NCBI GenBank assembly: GCA_023105745.1
Contig: JALGQZ010000002.1
Span: forward strand, 74,565,285-74,629,284
Length of the DNA stretch: 64,000 nt
Origin: Austropuccinia psidii
Lineage: Eukaryota > Basidiomycota > Pucciniomycetes > Pucciniales > Sphaerophragmiaceae
Direction: 5' to 3'
Under the pieces are notes generated by a model. It had not been told where the DNA came from. It ran no database searches and saw only the letters and a program-made list of their open reading frames with translations. The translations under genes were made by a program, and so were the position numbers. Shown here piece after piece: positions 1-11,109 of this stretch (position 1 is the first letter of the stretch; each line of letters starts with the position of its first letter).

Positions 1-622
1 TACAGAAACGGACTGATATCTATATGAAGAATTTTCAAAAACTAACATTTTTTTTGTGGCTCATACCATTTTTTGACTTAATTTTGTTTCATGAGTGTTA
101 CTATTTATATGGGGAAAAGATAATTATGGTTTTTATATTAGTTTTATTTAGTTGAGTTCTTTTGCTATAAGAGATGTGATTTATTTAGGTTAGGAAAAAT
201 GAGAATATCACATTTTTTTGAACAGAGACTTTACTTAAATCAACCTTTCCATAATATTTGATTAATTTTCTGAAATAAAAAACTAATAGCTTAACATGAA
301 GGAGAAGGAAAACACCTTGGAGCAGTTAAGCAAAGGCATGAAGTAGCTAATTTCATTGTAATATTTCCAACTGGTTTCCCTTTCTTTTGATTTCCAATGA
401 GAAATGTTTGCATAATCATTTGAAATAAGATAATCACTGTTTTTGTTCCATTGAACAGTCAGCTGGAGGAGAGAAAAGATTCCCTAACACTTTCTCAGAA
501 GGGGGGAAACTAGGTATTTTTGAGTTTTTCTTCATATTTCTGAGCACAATCAATAGTTGTGAACCATAGGTAAGTAAAATTGAAAGAATTTTAGAGGTGA
601 TGATGAATAAATATTGTATATT
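1..622. other. Unassigned AT-rich sequence at left edge
   Basis: No open reading frame of note and no match to the four LTR families in the rest of the window. It ends where the minus-strand A-type LTR begins (TGTAGGAT at 623). It may be the sequence into which the oldest element inserted, or part of a further repeat that runs off the left edge. No function can be assigned. Confidence 0.5.
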
Positions 623-1218
623 TGTAGGATTTGTCTATGAAACTCTGGAGATTACTATAAATCAAGAGTATTATTACTGTTCTTATGAAATACAACAAAT
701 AAATTTATTATAACCACAAATAAATAATTAAGTTCTTAATTATTTCTTTTACTTGTCATACAATACCAGTGATGTTAACAGTAAGCAGTGATTGTCTACT
801 AGAATAAACTACAAGAAGTATTATTAATAAAACTTATTAAAATAATATGAAATTATTGAGATTGAAAATTACTTTTAACAAGAATAATTGCTTTTAATTC
901 TTGAAGAAAAATACAAACTTAAAGAAGAAACTTTGGGAATTAATCAAACACTAACTAATACTCCAACAATACCTTGAAAAGAATTAGCAGAGTGATTTGA
1001 CAGATTATTTGTGGATTTAAAATATCAAAATTTATTTATAACAGTAATACAACAATATAAAAGCTAAAAGCTATTGGATATAGTTTATTTCTTTGATTTA
1101 ATTTCTTTCTGATCAATTTGGAAATATTTTAAACACTTGAGAAATGATTTAACTAATACTTACTTGATGGTACTAATGATAAGATTAAATAATAAAATGA
1201 TGATTTTGAAAAACCAGC
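623..1218 (-). repeat. A-family LTR (copy A3), first of three fragments
   Basis: Corresponds to the start (as read on the plus strand) of the A1 LTRs at 43410 and 51766, beginning TGTAGGATTTGTC. It is cut at 1218 by the B1 5' LTR. The rest of the same LTR resumes at 29705 and again at 31405. The three pieces sum to about 1.92 kb, the length of the intact A LTRs, which supports the reconstruction. Confidence 0.85.
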
Positions 1219-1968
1219 TGTAACAACCACTCACCAAGGGTAAGGGTATTCATTCATACACCCACTCAAACACCTCAAACCAGCAGATCCACTATTTGCA
1301 TCAGCATTCAGTTTCAGCAATCTTCCTTGCTGAAACATGCATACAGCTTGGTACTTCAATACAGCCTGTCAACATCTGTACAGGTTGGATTCACCCAATA
1401 CAGTTTGGATACACCATCATGAAACTGTATGATCACTCAACTCCACCACATCTCTTGTACAGGTTTTGTACAACTGTACAGGACCTGTATTGGCCAGACT
1501 CAATTCAATTATTCAATCCTCTCATGAAAATTCTCTCTCTGGATCAGGGCTGGTGATTCTCACATATACCAGCCCCTCTTTCTGCCCCAGTTAATTAATT
1601 TAGTTTATTTATTATTTAATGAATATTATTATTCTTATTTTGGGTATTATATTTATTTAATATGAAGTTAGTCTTTGCATTTTCTTTCTTTTCCTGTACA
1701 ATGTGAGCTGGGTGGCCATATCCTTATTAACCCTTCTCTTTCCATTCTGACAGGTTGAAACAGTGGACTTGGACTTGTTTGTGGTTGGCTCTTTTATTTC
1801 TTACTCTTATTCTTTTGTTTCTGCTTTTCTTATATTTCTTTAATTAGTAATTCATCAGATCTTAACACTATTAAACGTATTCCTCCTTACCATATCTTGA
1901 GCCCTCCATAAGTGCATCCCAGTTTACTGAGTGCCAGGCCCTCTTCACTTAGAAGAGCCCCTGTGACA
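1219..1968 (+). repeat. B1 5' LTR
   Basis: Starts TGTAACAACC and ends CTGTGACA, with TG..CA termini. It is about 750 bp and aligns along its length with the LTRs at 20468 and 28959. The body contains repeated TACAG/CTGTA motifs. It is the most diverged of the three, in keeping with B1 being older than B2. The hairpin before the self-primer segment (1589-1602) is missing here. Confidence 0.9.
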
Positions 1969-1983
1969 TTAAATTGATTAACT
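1589..1983 (+). promoter_or_regulatory. B1 self-primer (1589-1602) and its primer site (1970-1983)
   Basis: AGTTAATTAATTTA in the LTR is complementary to 14 nt starting two bases after the LTR end, with a single G-U pair. No tRNA-type TGG primer site follows the LTR. The arrangement resembles the self-priming known from Tf1/sushi elements. Function is inferred. Confidence 0.55.
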
Positions 1984-2439
1984 CATATTTGATTCTTTCT
2001 TTTCATTCATTTATATTCATTTCTCTCATTCATCAATTATGACTCTTTAATGATCTTATGATTTTTCATGATTATGATTTTTCTCTCATCAATTTTCATC
2101 TCATTCAATTCATTCATATGAAAATTGACTCTTTCTATTTTTTCTTAATCATTGCCAACCATCTCATTCCACTTCATTTTATTTCAATCAAAATTCTCTT
2201 TGTTTGTTTATTCAGGTGTTATCAGGAGTTATTGATTGGTTATTGATTGGTTGATTGATTGGGATTCATTTGGGTTATTGATTCAGCAATTCAGGATTTT
2301 ATTTGGATTGATTTGATTGATTTTGAATTCCTCAAGATAACTGATTTATCCTCAAGAATTGATTATTGATTATTGATTGATTTTGATTCCTGAAGATATT
2401 GATTGACTGATTGATTCCTCAAGACCTTGAATTGACCTT
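1969..2439 (+). repeat. B1 untranslated leader, left part
   Basis: AT-rich leader with many degenerate TTGATT and CCTCAAGA repeats, matching the leaders of B2 and B3. It is interrupted after 2439 by D1. The last five bases (acctt, 2435-2439) are the D1 target-site duplication. The leader resumes at 13438 and runs to the gag ATG at 13653. Confidence 0.8.
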
Positions 2440-4626
2440 TGTGAGCCTGTGAGGTATGTATAACATACCCATAAGGCCACAAATGATTCTAAAGACAGTT
2501 AATTTTGTCTTAAACAGACTTTTTAGTTGAATTTAAAATAAAAAATAACAAAAAATAAGTATAACTTTTTTTTGGATAAACAAAGTTATAATTATTATGT
2601 CATTTTTGGATTCTACACCAAAAATAACCTAGGGTACACCCATAGGGTGTTATACCCAAAAACACTTATTTCTTGTGTTATTGGAAGATTTAAGAATCTC
2701 ACAGTACTAATGTAGCTTTTTTTAACATTTTTTAAAATTGTTAAATTTAAGCTTAATTAAGCTTAAATTTAAAGTTACATAAGGTTTATGCAACTTTACC
2801 AAAATTTTAGTTAAAATTGGGGTGTTGTGTGTATTTACTGAATTGGCTAAGGATTTGCCATACAGAATGTAAATCCTGCGTGAGCTCAATTTAAAAGGGT
2901 TTAAAGCCATGGTATGGCTTTAAATAAATAAAAGGGCAAAATCCACGCAAAAAGGTGGGACAAAGGAAAAAGACCAAATAGAGCTGGGGTACCCAACTTT
3001 TTGGATCTGCAATGATTCAATTAAGGTTGTCAACCTGTATTGGAGGATTTTCAACCTTATTTAAGCTTTAAGATTAGACTTTGATCCAACCTTAAGGTTT
3101 AAACTGGTTTTATCCCAATTTGGACAGGAATTTCAAGCTGTCAAAGGGTAAATCCCAATATGCAAGCTTGAAATCAAGGTTTAAGAACTGTCAAAGCTTA
3201 ATTAAGCTTGAAAACCTTAAATAAGCTTAAAACTTTAAAGTTTCAAGCATTAAAACCTTATCAAAACTTAAGGTTTGGTGTGTATTGCTACTTTACGTGG
3301 AAAAATAGCAATAACTTCAAAAATTCATTAAAAATCCAATTCTCAATGGATTTGCTTGAAAATTTCACACAACTTAGAATTTAATATTATCAATATATAG
3401 ATTAAATTTTAAGTATCTTTTATAAATAAACTTCCTGGGTAATTAGCCTGGAAATTTACTCTTTTGATTAAGCTTAAAGAAAATTATGATTTCTTTAAAA
3501 ATTAATTAAAAATTGAGTTTAAAAGATTTCTGCTTGAAACTCTAATTTTAAGTTGTTCATGTGATGAAATTTAATATAAATAAACTTATTTTATATTAAA
3601 ACTTAAAATAATTAAACTAAATGAGGATTAAAGTTACTTGGAGTTAAGAATAACACTGGTAACTTTAAATTGGAAGTAAAAATAAGTTGCCTTAAGTTAA
3701 GAACTCTATTTTTAAGCATGGTTTTTCAGTTTTGACCTGAGCACGCCCTCTACATTCATTATGAATCATTAGAGCTGCCCTGAAGACATAAAAAGAGTCT
3801 TTTCATCACTGTTTTTGTCCATCATTCATTATCAATCCAATCATATTAGAAATTTAAACAGGTAAAGTTTTATTAAATATAAAATCTTATTATTAAAAGT
3901 AATTCTTAAGTTATTTTGATTCTTTATTTATTGAAATTAAAGAATTGAAGTCATAGAATTTAGATTATTGTTGTAATCACCAATAATATATTTTATTATA
4001 TAAAATTATCATTTTAAATATCTTTTAAAATCCACAAATTCCTCTCAAAAACTCTTAAATCATAATTTATATTATTAAAAGTTGTTTTATCTTTAAATTT
4101 ATTGATTTTTGACGTGTTTTTAACTTATAATTATTATTTAATATTGTAACTGTTGTATTTTGACTTATTGTATTAAATAAATCTTATAAGTAAGTTTTCT
4201 CTAGAATTCTATATTTTTTTATCTATTATTAGTTTTTTTTATATAGAATTTTTATTCTAAAAGAATTATTTCTGCACAGTGTGTGTTTAATTCTTTTTAT
4301 AAATAATATTTATATTATTTATAAGTGGTTAATATTCATATTTTCCACGTGTAATTGTCTCATTAAGAGCTTTACACTTCTTATTGTTATAACTGTCAGT
4401 GACTATAACAATAATAGAATAATTATGATTTATTATAATTATTTTTTTTTTATTATTATATTATTTTAATAATAATTAAATTTATTTTTTTTATATAATT
4501 ATTTTTGATAATTATATTTAAATTTGTGGTTATAATATTTTATTATATTATATTTTTCTACTGAGGACAGTCATAGTACTCTTGATATTGCTACTATTAT
4601 CAAGAGTTTCATAGACAAACCTTACA
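2440..4626 (+). repeat. D1 5' LTR
   Basis: TGTGAGCC..CCTTACA, 2187 bp, unusually long. It contains a perfect 32-bp AT palindrome (2741-2772), an interior rich in AAGCTTAA, and a consensus-like splice donor GTAAGT preceded by A at 4190. That donor is also conserved in the 3' LTR. No coding capacity. Confidence 0.93.
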
Positions 4627-4644
4627 TTTGGGGGCCTGGCCGTG
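4627..4644 (+). promoter_or_regulatory. D1 primer-binding-site candidate
   Basis: TTTGGGGGCCTGGCCGTG follows the LTR directly. A near-identical 18-mer follows the 5' LTRs of A1, A2, C1 and C2. Its position and the internal TGG fit a tRNA primer site offset by two bases, but I could not name the tRNA. Confidence 0.6.
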
Positions 4645-5177
4645 ATTTTAAACCAATTCTTGGGACATAAATCATATTCTAGACCTCATTTTACTAATTT
4701 TTGACGTAAAATTGCCATATTTGTCTTAATATTGGCTTTTTTGGGACTTATCCCTTGTAAATAATCTTTATAATATTAATAAAGTTATTTTTTCTTAAGA
4801 ATATTCTTTGAAACAATATACTATTGAGTGATTTGGAATAAATTTCTTTTGTCTAACTAGTGGCTTTTTCACATCACAGACTTGAAATTTATTCTTTGAG
4901 TTATTCTAGTATAAAGTGAATAATAATATAATTTTGATTAATTAACTTTTTAATTGCATAATTATTATTTCTTTAAAGAAAATAATAAATCAAATAAAAA
5001 ATCTTTAAAAATAAAAATCTTTACTAAAAACATTTTTTCTTTTTATCTTAGACATTTTTCTTTATTTTTGACATAATTTGCCATAAATTACATAAAAACA
5101 ACTTTATTCAATAAGTTGAGTTTATAAGTTATTTTTATTATTTGATAAAATAACTTATATTTTTAATTTCTCTCTAG
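4645..5177 (+). other. D1 leader, probable intron sequence
   Basis: AT-rich and without an ORF. It shares the motif GTGGCTTTTTCACATC with the A leaders and ends in a pyrimidine run and TCTCTCTAG at 5177. That end looks like a 3' splice site and is conserved in A1 and A2. It may be the downstream part of an intron whose donor is GTAAGT in the LTR (4190). Confidence 0.45.
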
Positions 5178-6124
5178 TGTCTTCCATCACAGAAAGTTCT
5201 TCAGACTCTGAAGCCTCAGAGTCCAGTATTGAAATTAAAACCAGCCCAGCACCAAGGGGTTTAATAACCAAAGAACCCTTTAAAGGTCCTGCAGGTGAAT
5301 TCAATTCAATTTTTACTCTATTTTTTATTAAAATTGACGTGAAATGACTCCTACTAGAAGTGGAAGCAACTACTCCATCCAATCAAATGGATCTGGACCA
5401 GGACATTCCAGCCACAAATCCAAAAGGCAAGAATGTCCTCCCAGAGGAGAGGCACAAATGGAGGATGCCAGAACTTCCACCAGTTCCCAAAGGTTAGCCA
5501 GCACCTTTGAACCTCTTCTTGAGAGTCCAGAAGCTGACATAACTGCTATTGCTGTTAGACCTGAACCATTTTCAACAGGCAGCTGTGGAAATTTATCAAT
5601 CCCAATGGAAAGACTGGTTCCTGGCGTCAAAACAACAAGAGTGGGAACTCCTTCCAAGTCTTTGGATAGGCACCATGAACTGTTATCTTCAAGTGAAGAA
5701 GTTCATGGGGCCAGAAAAGACAGAAGATCTTCTACTGGGTTGGACACCAATGTCTGTCAAAGGACAAGTCCAACAGATAAAAGCTTGGTTGAAAAACCAA
5801 AGCATGTTGTCAGAAGATCAGAAGAAGAAATTGGCTCAAGGCAAGGACAACAGCCCAGTGGAAGCTCCTCAAGCATCCACCAGCAAAAATCCGCCTCAAC
5901 CAGTGCCAAACAAGCCCAAGCAAGCCCCAAAAACCAACCAAAAGGGCAAGCAGAAGGCAAAGGGAAAGGCACAGGCCACGTGGAACAAGCCTTACCCGCA
6001 GAATTACAGAATTCCAAAGAAAGAGAAAACAGCCATGGACAATGTGTTCAATATGGCAAGAACTTTGATGGAATTCAAAAACAAGGAGGAGGAAAGATTG
6101 AACCAATCCTTTCCAAAGAAGTAG
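5178..6124 (+). CDS. D1 putative spliced accessory protein overlapping gag
   Basis: Proposed exons are 5178-5294, 5358-5492 and 5559-6124, with GT..AG introns of 63 and 66 nt. Phases agree at both junctions. If the upstream exon ends in A, the first codon is a split A|TG and the product is 272 residues. In order: an acidic Ser/Glu-rich start, an exon 2 segment with SNQMD and WRMPELPP, a Trp-rich helical core (EIYQSQWKDWF, GWTP, WLKNQS), a Lys/Pro/Gln-rich basic linker, and a tail with NMARTLMEF. The same motifs occur in the same frame in A1 and A2, whereas the gag frame over the same bases diverges. The gag ATG (5344) falls in intron 1. Splicing and function are inferred; I recognise no domain. 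It could also be an alternative N-terminal form of Gag. Confidence 0.6.
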
Positions 6125-6855
6125 ACCTTGTAAAGCTTGTAACTTACTTTGAATCTTGTAATAAAGAAATTATGGCAGAATTTAAAGCATTTGATCATGT
6201 CCAACAGAAGTTGGGTAATGAAATATTACAAGTAAAAGACCAACAAAAGACCATAATTGGCCTTGAAAATGTTAATAAGGCAAATATTTTGTCTTTGACG
6301 CAAATTTGTGAAAGACTTGAGTTTAAAGTTACCTTACTCAATCAACCAGATGAGCATTCAATTTCTTTTATAACTGGACAGTTGAAAGAATTGAAAATAC
6401 AAGTGCAAAACTTGGAAAATTCAACTGGTCACAATGCAGCTCTTTTTCAAGAACAATTGGAAAAAAGTGATAAAGCAAGACTTGAATTGAAAGAAGATAT
6501 TCAATCAAGTATTAATAATATATCACTGAAAAATGAATTGCCAAGGCAATCCACACCATTTCTTGACAGGAATGTTCTTAACTTTAATAATGATTTACAT
6601 CATACGATTTCAAGTAATAATGTGGAAACTGCTTGCAATTTTAAAGACATTCCAAGATTAGAGGAATGGCCAACCTTCAGTGGTGAAGGAGAATATAATC
6701 ATATGGAATTTATGAAAACAATTGATATGTTCAAAGAAGACTTTAACATACCAGATGAATACATAAGTGCCAGATTACACTCATTATTTACCAAATCAGC
6801 AAAGAAATGGTATTATAAGATGAGACAAGACCATGGTAAACATTCTTGGCCTTGA
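5344..6855 (+). CDS. D1 Gag part of Gag-Pol (ends at premature TGA)
   Basis: Structural protein that forms the particle. From the ATG at 5344, about 260 residues are low-complexity and overlap the accessory frame. They are followed by a coiled-coil-like stretch (about residues 260-400) and the start of a capsid domain (EEWPTFSGEGEY, KWYYKM). The frame stops at TGA 6853-6855, where A1 reads TGG (Trp). This is a nonsense change, since the frame continues without a break into 6856-10422. It is closely related to A1 Gag. The start is inside a predicted intron, so only unspliced RNA would give this protein. Confidence 0.8.
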   Translation: MTPTRSGSNYSIQSNGSGPGHSSHKSKRQECPPRGEAQMEDARTSTSSQRLASTFEPLLESPEADITAIAVRPEPFSTGSCGNLSIPMERLVPGVKTTRVGTPSKSLDRHHELLSSSEEVHGARKDRRSSTGLDTNVCQRTSPTDKSLVEKPKHVVRRSEEEIGSRQGQQPSGSSSSIHQQKSASTSAKQAQASPKNQPKGQAEGKGKGTGHVEQALPAELQNSKERENSHGQCVQYGKNFDGIQKQGGGKIEPILSKEVDLVKLVTYFESCNKEIMAEFKAFDHVQQKLGNEILQVKDQQKTIIGLENVNKANILSLTQICERLEFKVTLLNQPDEHSISFITGQLKELKIQVQNLENSTGHNAALFQEQLEKSDKARLELKEDIQSSINNISLKNELPRQSTPFLDRNVLNFNNDLHHTISSNNVETACNFKDIPRLEEWPTFSGEGEYNHMEFMKTIDMFKEDFNIPDEYISARLHSLFTKSAKKWYYKMRQDHGKHSWP

Positions 6856-9800
6856 TGGAAAGAACAAGTTATTTCCAAATGGGCAAATGATTCCTGGAGA
6901 TTTAGAATGGAAAATTCTTTTGAAGAAGCCATTTTTAATATTGAGAGGGACAGGCCCATGTCTTGGTTTCTTAAACAGAAGGACAGATTAACTGCCCTTC
7001 ATCCTGATATGTCTGAAACAATGGTACATAAAAGGATATTAAGAAAATGTGGTGGTGACCTTGAGCATGCTATAAGAAGCAGATGTATTGAGCCTTGCTC
7101 TACAGAGGATTATATCAATGCTATGGAGGATATCACTACTAGAACAAAAATTGGAAGAAATTGGTATAAACCCCCAATAGACAACAAGACTAGTGGGAAA
7201 CCAATTTCAAAACCAAATAAACCACATGACAGACCTCCTTTGAAATGTCATAAATGTGGAAGTACAACTCATTTGGCAAACACTTGTCCCAAAAAGAAAA
7301 GAGTCAATGAGATAAATATTGAAAAAGTGGAAGACACAAAAGAAACTGATGTATCTTTACATGAAAGTGATTCTGAACCTTCAGAAGAAGAAGTATTAGA
7401 AGAACTTAGTATAGAAAATATTAATGTTTCTTTTGAAGTCACTGAGGTACATACTCACTTACCACAGTACAGTGATGAATGCATGGATCTCATACATGTG
7501 CAAGATGCCAAAATGCAAAAAACCAAACCTGCCAGAGGTAAAGGTTATACAGCTGGGTCATCTTGTATCACTAATATTGTGAGAAATAACATAGAAGCCA
7601 AGATACATCTTGACTCAGGTGCTTTTTGCACTTGTGTTGGAAAAGATTATCTTGACAAGATTTATACCAATTGGCAAGACAAGTTGATGCCAATTGAAGG
7701 TATAAGATTCAGCAGTGCTAGCCAAAACATGCACCCTTTGGGTATATTTGAAGCAGCAATAATATTTCCTCATCCTGCAGGAAGTGTAAGATTGAAAGCT
7801 GAATTTGTTGTTATGAATAATTGTACTTCACAACACTTTATACTTGGAAATGATTATCTCAATATCTATGGTATTGATATTAATAATCATAAAGACAGAT
7901 ATTTCACTATAGGGGAAAATAAAAGGCAAAAATTTGCTTTTTCTCCAGAAAGAAGAGAAATCACTGTCATTAAACAAGTGAAAAATGTTAACAAGGACAA
8001 ATTTGTGTCAGATCAGCTAAGTGAAGCACAAATTAGTCCTGAATTAACACCAGAAATGAAGGAAGAACTTATTGAAATTTTATTTCAATATAGAGAAGCC
8101 TTTGCTTCTGATAATGAACCACTTGGGGCTATAAAAGGCCATGAGGTGGACATTATGCTTAATGTGGAAAGACCTTATCCACCACTATTAAGGAGACCAG
8201 CTTACCCAGCTAGCCCTAGAGCTAGAGAAGCATTAGAAAATCATATTAATGAACTAATGAAACTGGGAGTTCTTAGAAAAGTTGGGCACAATGAGGAAGT
8301 TGAAGTCACAACTCCAGTGATCATTACTTGGCATAATGACAAGTCAAGAATGGTTGGTGATTTTAGAGCACTGAATACCTACACTATTCCAGACAGGTAT
8401 CCAATCCCTAGAATTCATGAGACTTTGACTCAATTATCCAAAGCAAGATTTATTACTTCTATGGATGCTCTTAAAGGCTTCCATCAGAATGTTTTAACAG
8501 CTCATGCTAGGAAATTATTGAGAATAATTGCTCATTGTGGTATTTATGAATATTTGAGGATGCCTTTTGGTATTAAAAATGCACCCTCTCATTATCAGAG
8601 AATGATGAATACCATCTTCCCACATGAATTATCAGAGGGATGGTTAATCATTTATATTGATGAAATTATCATTTGTTCAGAAACCTGGCAATTACATTTA
8701 GAGAGACTTTCATTAGTACTTAAGAAAATCTTACAAGTGAACATGAAAATTTCTCTTAAAAAGTGTAATTTTGGATTTCATGAGTTAAAAGCTCTAGGAC
8801 ATGTAGTCTCAGGACTGAGCCTTGGTGTTGATAAAAACAAAGTGGCTGCAGTTTTACTGAAACAAATGCCCCAGAACAAAAAAGAAATGATGTCTTTCTT
8901 AGGGTTTGCCAGTTATTACAGGCAACACCTTAAAGATTTTCCAATCCATGCCAGATCATTATACAGAATTTGTGATCAACAAACTGTTTTTGAAATGACA
9001 CAGGAGAGAATTCAAGCATATGATAAAATCAAGTATGCCTTGACCAATGCACCATTATTATTGATGCCAGATTGGAAACTTCCTTTCAAGCTGTATATTG
9101 ATGCATGTGGTGATGGTTTAGGAGCTGCTCTTCATCAAGTTCAAATTGTCAATGACAAGCCTTATGAGGGTCCAATTTGTTTTATTTCAAGACAAATTAA
9201 ACCTACTGAGGCCAGATATGGAGCTAGCCAAATGGAGTGCCTTTGCCTTGTTTGGGCTCTGGAAAAACTTCATTACTATCTTGATGGTAGTGTGTTTGAA
9301 GTAATTACTGATTGTAATGCAGTAAAATCACTTCTTAACATGAAAACTCCAAACAGACACATGTTAAGATGGCAGATTGCTATACAGGAGTATAGAGGAA
9401 ATATGACCATAGTACATAAAGCTGGAAATATTCACAAGAATGCTGATGGCTTGAGTAGATGGGAATTACCCAATACACCTGACAATCCTGCCTATGTTCC
9501 TACAAGTGCAGAACCTCAAATTCCAATTGAAGGAATTAATATCACAGATGTTGGAACAGAATTCTTTGATGAAGTTAGAGAAAGCTATAAGCAAGATAAA
9601 AATTGCCATATACTTACTTCTCTACTTGACAAAGATTGCAAAGATGCAGCATTGGCTAATTCTCTGGATGATATTTGGAAAACATCTTATGACAACGGAA
9701 GATTCCATTTATTTGATGTTATATTATACCATAGGTCTAAACACACATGTGTCATGGTCCTATGTAGTAGAATGTTGATTAACACAATACTACTAGAATG

Positions 9801-10422
9801 CCATGATAACATTTATTCTGGACATCTGTCTGAAGACAGAACAATGGAAAGAATTAAGACATGTGCCTGGTGGCCATCTTGGAGAAAAGATGTCATTGAG
9901 TACTGTCACAGTTGTGATAGATGCCAGAAAGCCAATAAAGCTACTGGTAAAAGATTTGGTTTAATGATCCATATTCAAGAACCAAGTACCCCATGGGAAG
10001 TGGTTCACATGGATTGGGTAACTGCCTTACCACCTGGAGGTGATAAGAGTTACAATGCATGTCTTGTTATTGTAGACAGATCTAGCAAAACACCAATCTT
10101 TTTACCATGTCATAAGGATGACACAGCTATGGATACAGCTCTTTTAATTTGGAACAGAGTCATATCCCATACTGGTCTCTTTAAAAACATTATTAGTGAT
10201 AGAGACCCAAAATTCACATCAGCCTTATGGACTAATTTACATAAGCTTTTGGGTACAAAACTATCATTCTCAACAGCATACCATCCACAAACAGATGGGT
10301 TAGCAGAAAGAATGATTCAAACCCTTGAGGACATGATCAGAAGATTTTGTGCTTATGGCCTGGAGTTTAAAGATTCTGACGGCTTTACCCATGATTGGTT
10401 TACTCTTATACCAGCATTGTAA
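6856..10422 (+). pseudogene. D1 Pol: capsid end, zinc knuckle, protease, RT, RNase H, integrase
   Basis: Numbered from Met at 6907 (1171 residues). The C-terminal capsid is followed by a zinc knuckle [14 protein letters not shown] (114-127), aspartic protease LDSGA (235-239), RT with MPFGIKNAP, RNase H (IDACGDGLG), an integrase HHCC finger and a DDE triad: D1036, D1098 and E1134, with 35 residues between the last two. The RT motif is YIDE (Tyr583-Glu586, 8653-8664) where A1 and D2 have YIDD, so a catalytic Asp is replaced. The frame ends at TAA 10420-10422, where D2 has Glu. The product acts in reverse transcription and integration; this copy looks inactive. Confidence 0.92.
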
Positions 10423-11109
10423 TTAGCCTATAAGACCTCCATCCATGCTTCCACAGGCAAGACTCCTGCAATGTTGGAAAAAGGATGGAACCCCAAACTT
10501 CCAGTTGATACTTTGAAGAAAGATCTAGTTGATATTCATCCAACTGCTTCAAGCTTTAAATTGTTTCTTGATAAAGTGAGGCACCATGCAAATCAAAGCA
10601 TGAATGATGCCTTTGAATATGCTAAACAGAAATGGGATAAAAGTCATAAAACCCCAGAATTCAAAGTAGGGGACTTAATACTAGTTTCAACCTTGAACTT
10701 TAGTAATATTAAAGGTCCAAATAAATTGAAAGATTCCTTTGCAGGACCATTTATTATCAAAGCCCTTCATGGGACAAATGCAGTACAAGTGGAACTGTCA
10801 GGAGAGTTAGGAAATAAACATCCAACTTTTCCTGTCAGTCTTGTGAAGCATTACACTTCAAGTGATAAGGAATTATTTCCTTTAAGAAATGAAACACCCT
10901 TAGAGGTACCCCCACTTGAACCAAGTGAGGAAAAGAAAGTACTGAAAGTCTTAAAAGAAAGAAGACTTAGGGGCAAAAATGAAAGAGAATACTTAGTCAG
11001 GTACAGAAATCCACAACATGAAGATGAGTGGATTGAAGAAAGTAAAATACCTGATTCCCAAAAGTTTCTCAGAAGATTCAGACATGAGAGAAGAGCAATT
11101 CCTCAGTAA
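10423..11109 (+). pseudogene. D1 Pol end: integrase C-terminus and chromodomain
   Basis: In the same frame as the upstream pol ORF and separated from it by one TAA. It encodes the integrase C-terminal part (KVGDLILVSTLNF) and a chromodomain-like end (REYLVRYRNPQHEDEW), which in chromoviruses directs integration to chromatin marks. The true end is TAA at 11107-11109. It aligns with A1 (45471-45977) and D2 (59952-60923). Confidence 0.88.

Noticed and set aside
1296..1556. ORF of 86 codons in the B1 LTR, and similar ones at 20441-20755, 20595-20897 and 29087-29329
   Set aside because: They lie inside LTRs, differ between copies, and have no domain. They arise from the low stop density of the TACAG-rich stretch. 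The 20441 start is of interest only as the C1 exon.
4170..4220. LTR donor at 4190 as a proven splice site for A elements too
   Set aside because: The equivalent place in the A LTR reads CTTAAAGTTTTT without GTAAGT, so the upstream donor is proposed only for D1 and C1.
5370..5657. Minus-strand ORFs opposite gag and the accessory frame (also 5757-6106, 36770-37064, 50519-50813)
   Set aside because: They are shadows of the two constrained plus-frame ORFs. Their sequences are not conserved beyond what the sense frames impose.
6090..6124. A -1 frameshift from the accessory frame into the gag frame near its stop
   Set aside because: No heptamer of the X XXY YYZ type is conserved between D1 and A1 there, so I treat the accessory ORF as ending at its stop.
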